Below are positions 62,281 through 64,000 of a stretch of 64,000 nt of DNA, one piece after another; within the stretch, counting starts at the first letter, position 1, and every line of letters starts with the position of its first letter. Made by a program: the position numbers and the translations under genes. The stretch is from Candidatus Methanomethylophilaceae archaeon. Lineage in GTDB: Archaea > Thermoplasmatota > Thermoplasmata > Methanomassiliicoccales > Methanomethylophilaceae. The DNA is taken from positions 42,249 through 106,248 of the forward strand of contig CALUHR010000008.1 in the NCBI GenBank assembly GCA_944320495.1. Direction: 5' to 3'. The notes beneath the pieces were generated by a model, which worked only from the letters and a program-made list of their open reading frames with translations, made no database searches and was not told the origin of the DNA.

Positions 62281-62976
62281 TCGCCTCGAGGACCTGTCCA
62301 CGACCCTGATGCTGTCCACATCGACCCCGCAGTCCCTGAAGATGGGATCCACGATGCGGGTGCTGTGGGCGATGTAGCTGGAGTGGTCGGCGCGCTTCAT
62401 GATGCAGAGACGACCGTCCTGGACGGATCCTGCTATGAGCTCGGTGTCCTCCCTGCGGATGCAGTCCCTGCTTCCGGCTATGACCGTCACAGGGCACGTG
62501 ATGCGCGCCAGGTCCTCCGGACGGATGTCCGGCTCGGTGAGCATCATGCGGACCAGAGGCTCGTCCCCGTGGAGCAGCCTCGTGAGGGTCATGCCCTTTA
62601 TCATCGAGGGGCGGGTGTTCGCCCCGCAGACGAAGAGCCTCGAGGGAACATCGGGGTGCTCCATCGCGAACAGTAGTGCCACGATGCCGCCGTCGCTGAA
62701 CCCGCATATGATGGGGTCCTCGATCCCGAGCTTGCGGATGAAGTCGTGGAGGTCGTCCGCCATGTCGGCGTAGTGGTACTCCCCGTCGAGCGGCGGGGAG
62801 CTCTGACCCTGGCCGCGGGAGTCCACCAGATACACCGTGAACGCCTGCTCCAGATAGTCGACGGCGCGGTCGAAGATCGTATGGTCCTCGCCGTTGCCGT
62901 GGAGCATAATCAGCGCCGGACCCTTCTTCCCGCGGACCTCGTAGTAGATGGACACGCCGTTGGTTGTTACCCTCAT
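62281..62976 (-). CDS. Alpha/beta hydrolase, ends at CGA
   Basis: 231 aa. MLHGNGEDHTIF is the oxyanion region near residue 24, CGFSDGGIVALL (about 92) the nucleophile elbow with Ser, and a final catalytic His in MKRADHSSYI (about 197). Ester or thioester hydrolase of unknown substrate. Coherent sequence ends VVDRSSR then CGA (62283-62281). Read through, the frame runs to 61564 antisense. TAATTATC upstream is a TATA candidate. Confidence 0.87.
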
Positions 62977-63022
62977 CGCTGAGGGATACTTCCAACGGGT
63001 AGATAATTATTAGGAAGAACTA

Positions 63023-63048
63023 AAAATGGGAGGGATCGTCCCCTCCCG
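63023..63048 (-). terminator. Terminator of aspS
   Basis: On the minus strand GGGAGGG and CCCTCCC form a 7-bp stem with a 6-base loop, followed by ATTTTTAG, 10-35 bases after the aspS stop. Confidence 0.6.
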
Positions 63049-63057
63049 TGGGGTTTT

Positions 63058-64000
63058 TCAGGGAGCCAGCCTGGAGGTGTCCCTCGGGAAGAGGATGACC
63101 TCCCTGATGTTGGGCAGGTCCAGGGCCTTCTCCAGGAGCCTCTCGGTTCCGATGCCCCATCCGCCGTGCGGGGGCATGCCGTACCTGAAGGCCTCGAGGT
63201 AGAACTCGAAGTCCTCGGGGTTAAGGCCCTTCTTCTCCATCCTCCTCACGAGCACGTCGTACCTGTGCTCCCTCTGTCCGCCGGAGGAGACCTCCTGGCC
63301 ACGGTAGTCCAGGTCGAAGCTGTAGGAGTAGGGGGTGCCGTCCTTCTCCATGATGTAGAAGGGCTTGGCCTCCTCAGGGTACTCGGCGATGAAGTACAGG
63401 TCGATCCCCTTCTGTCCCATGATATCGCCGACGATCTTCTCCCCCTCGGTCCCGAGGTCGTCGCCCTCGTTGAGCTTGAGCCCGGCGTCGTTGACCATCT
63501 TCAGGCACTCGGAGTACGTGAGGATGGGGTAAGGCCTGGCTGGGACGTTGATCTCCTTGCCGAGGATCTCGAGCTGCTTGGCCCCCCTCTCCTTCAGACC
63601 CCTGAGGACGTGGTCGACGATCTCCTCGATCATCGCCATTACGTCGTTCTGGTTCTGGATCCAGGACATCTCCCCGTCGAAGGAGATGAACTCCGTCACG
63701 TGGCGGTTGGTGTTGGACTGCTCGGCCCTGAAGGCGGGACCGATCTCGTAAACCCTGTCGAGTCCGGTGGACATCAGGATCTGCTTGTACAGCTGGGGGG
63801 ACTGGGCGAGATAGGCGGGCCTGTCGAAGTACTGGACCCTGAACAGCTCGGCCCCTCCCTCGGCGCCGGCGGCCCCGATCTTGGGGGTGTACACGCGGGT
63901 GAACCCGTTCTCCCTGACGGCCTCCTCGATGAGGTCGACCATGATGGACTTGAGCTCGAAGATGGCCTTTATCTCGGGCTTGCGCACATCCATGAACCTG
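63058..64000 (-). CDS. aspS: Aspartyl-tRNA synthetase, archaeal type (5' end outside window)
   Basis: C-terminal about 314 residues of a class II synthetase that charges tRNA-Asp (or also tRNA-Asn). Motif 2 is seen in EIGPAFRAEQSNTNRHVTEF and motif 3 in GGWGIGTERLLEK near the end, in the archaeal/eukaryotic arrangement. The frame is open through base 64000; the anticodon-binding N-domain lies beyond. Ends in TGA with no CGA. Followed by a terminator. Confidence 0.96.
   Translation of the reverse strand, partial: RFMDVRKPEIKAIFELKSIMVDLIEEAVRENGFTRVYTPKIGAAGAEGGAELFRVQYFDRPAYLAQSPQLYKQILMSTGLDRVYEIGPAFRAEQSNTNRHVTEFISFDGEMSWIQNQNDVMAMIEEIVDHVLRGLKERGAKQLEILGKEINVPARPYPILTYSECLKMVNDAGLKLNEGDDLGTEGEKIVGDIMGQKGIDLYFIAEYPEEAKPFYIMEKDGTPYSYSFDLDYRGQEVSSGGQREHRYDVLVRRMEKKGLNPEDFEFYLEAFRYGMPPHGGWGIGTERLLEKALDLPNIREVILFPRDTSRLAP

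Noticed and set aside
7904..62976. Simple sequencing errors as the cause of missing stops
   Set aside because: Indels would not place CGA so precisely at junctions in many genes; substitution artefacts or deliberate alteration cannot be excluded and are named as the main alternative.
1..64000. CRISPR arrays, insertion sequences, rRNA genes
   Set aside because: No regularly spaced repeats, no transposase other than the two serine recombinases, and no rRNA sequence seen.

Overview
The window looks like chromosomal DNA of a GC-rich methanogenic archaeon, most likely Methanomassiliicoccales (Thermoplasmata). Archaeal signs are a thermosome subunit, the archaeal type of aspartyl-tRNA synthetase, an XPD helicase, the NreA repair factor, an Hjc-like resolvase, TATA boxes about 26 nt upstream of leaderless starts, and few bacterial-type leaders. 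A methylcobamide:CoM methyltransferase homologue and two in-frame UAG codons in otherwise intact genes fit a UAG-decoding (pyrrolysine-type) methylotrophic methanogen. The lineage is inferred, not proven.

Layout: 1-2.7 kb, potassium uptake (trkH, trkA). 2.8-7.7 kb, hisD-ppk1-ppx. 7.9-10 kb, nreA and a radical SAM protein. 10-13.6 kb, flavodoxin and NTF2-like genes around an HxlR regulator, with a decayed second copy. 13.7-17 kb, thermosome, a small membrane protein and a ferredoxin-type aldo/keto reductase. 17-18.7 kb, two overlapping serine recombinases. 18.9-22 kb, acetate transporter, micro-membrane protein, SDR, GNAT and a second reductase with an internal UAG. 22-25 kb, two orphan HipA-like kinases, followed by 1.4 kb of AT-rich DNA without a recognisable gene. 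26-39 kb, a repeat-protein block (coiled-coil, TPR, DUF4261, Sel1) with a pyridoxamine kinase-GNAT fusion, YgiQ radical SAM and a small metalloprotease. 39-47 kb, SF1 helicase with an internal UAG, trypsin-like protease, ArsR regulator, XPD and a BASS transporter. 47.7 kb, tRNA-Ser. 48-57 kb, a giant TPR protein, DUF1266, and ankyrin genes under a TetR regulator. 57.9-64 kb, methyltransferase, MscS channel, Hjc-like nuclease, zinc-ribbon membrane protein, hydrolase and aspS.

The most striking signal is at gene ends. The arginine codon CGA is almost absent inside genes but sits at, or a few codons before, the expected end of about 25 of 56 intact genes. By eye the other ends are about 29 TGA, 2 TAA and no TAG. 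CGA stands where a stop should be in start-stop overlaps (CGATG), in convergent pairs that abut exactly (TGA|TCG or CGA|TCG), just before a ribosome binding site or TATA box of the next gene, and right after a C-terminal PIP box. Read as arginine, about 15 of these genes run on for tens to hundreds of codons of nonsense, often antisense to the neighbour. One flavodoxin has an internal in-frame CGA, the only clear exception I found. So CGA seems to act as a termination signal here (reassigned or unassigned codon, or C-to-U editing to UGA), while UAG appears only as a sense codon. Alteration or error in the sequence itself is the main alternative. CDS ends below use CGA where the conventional frame runs on.
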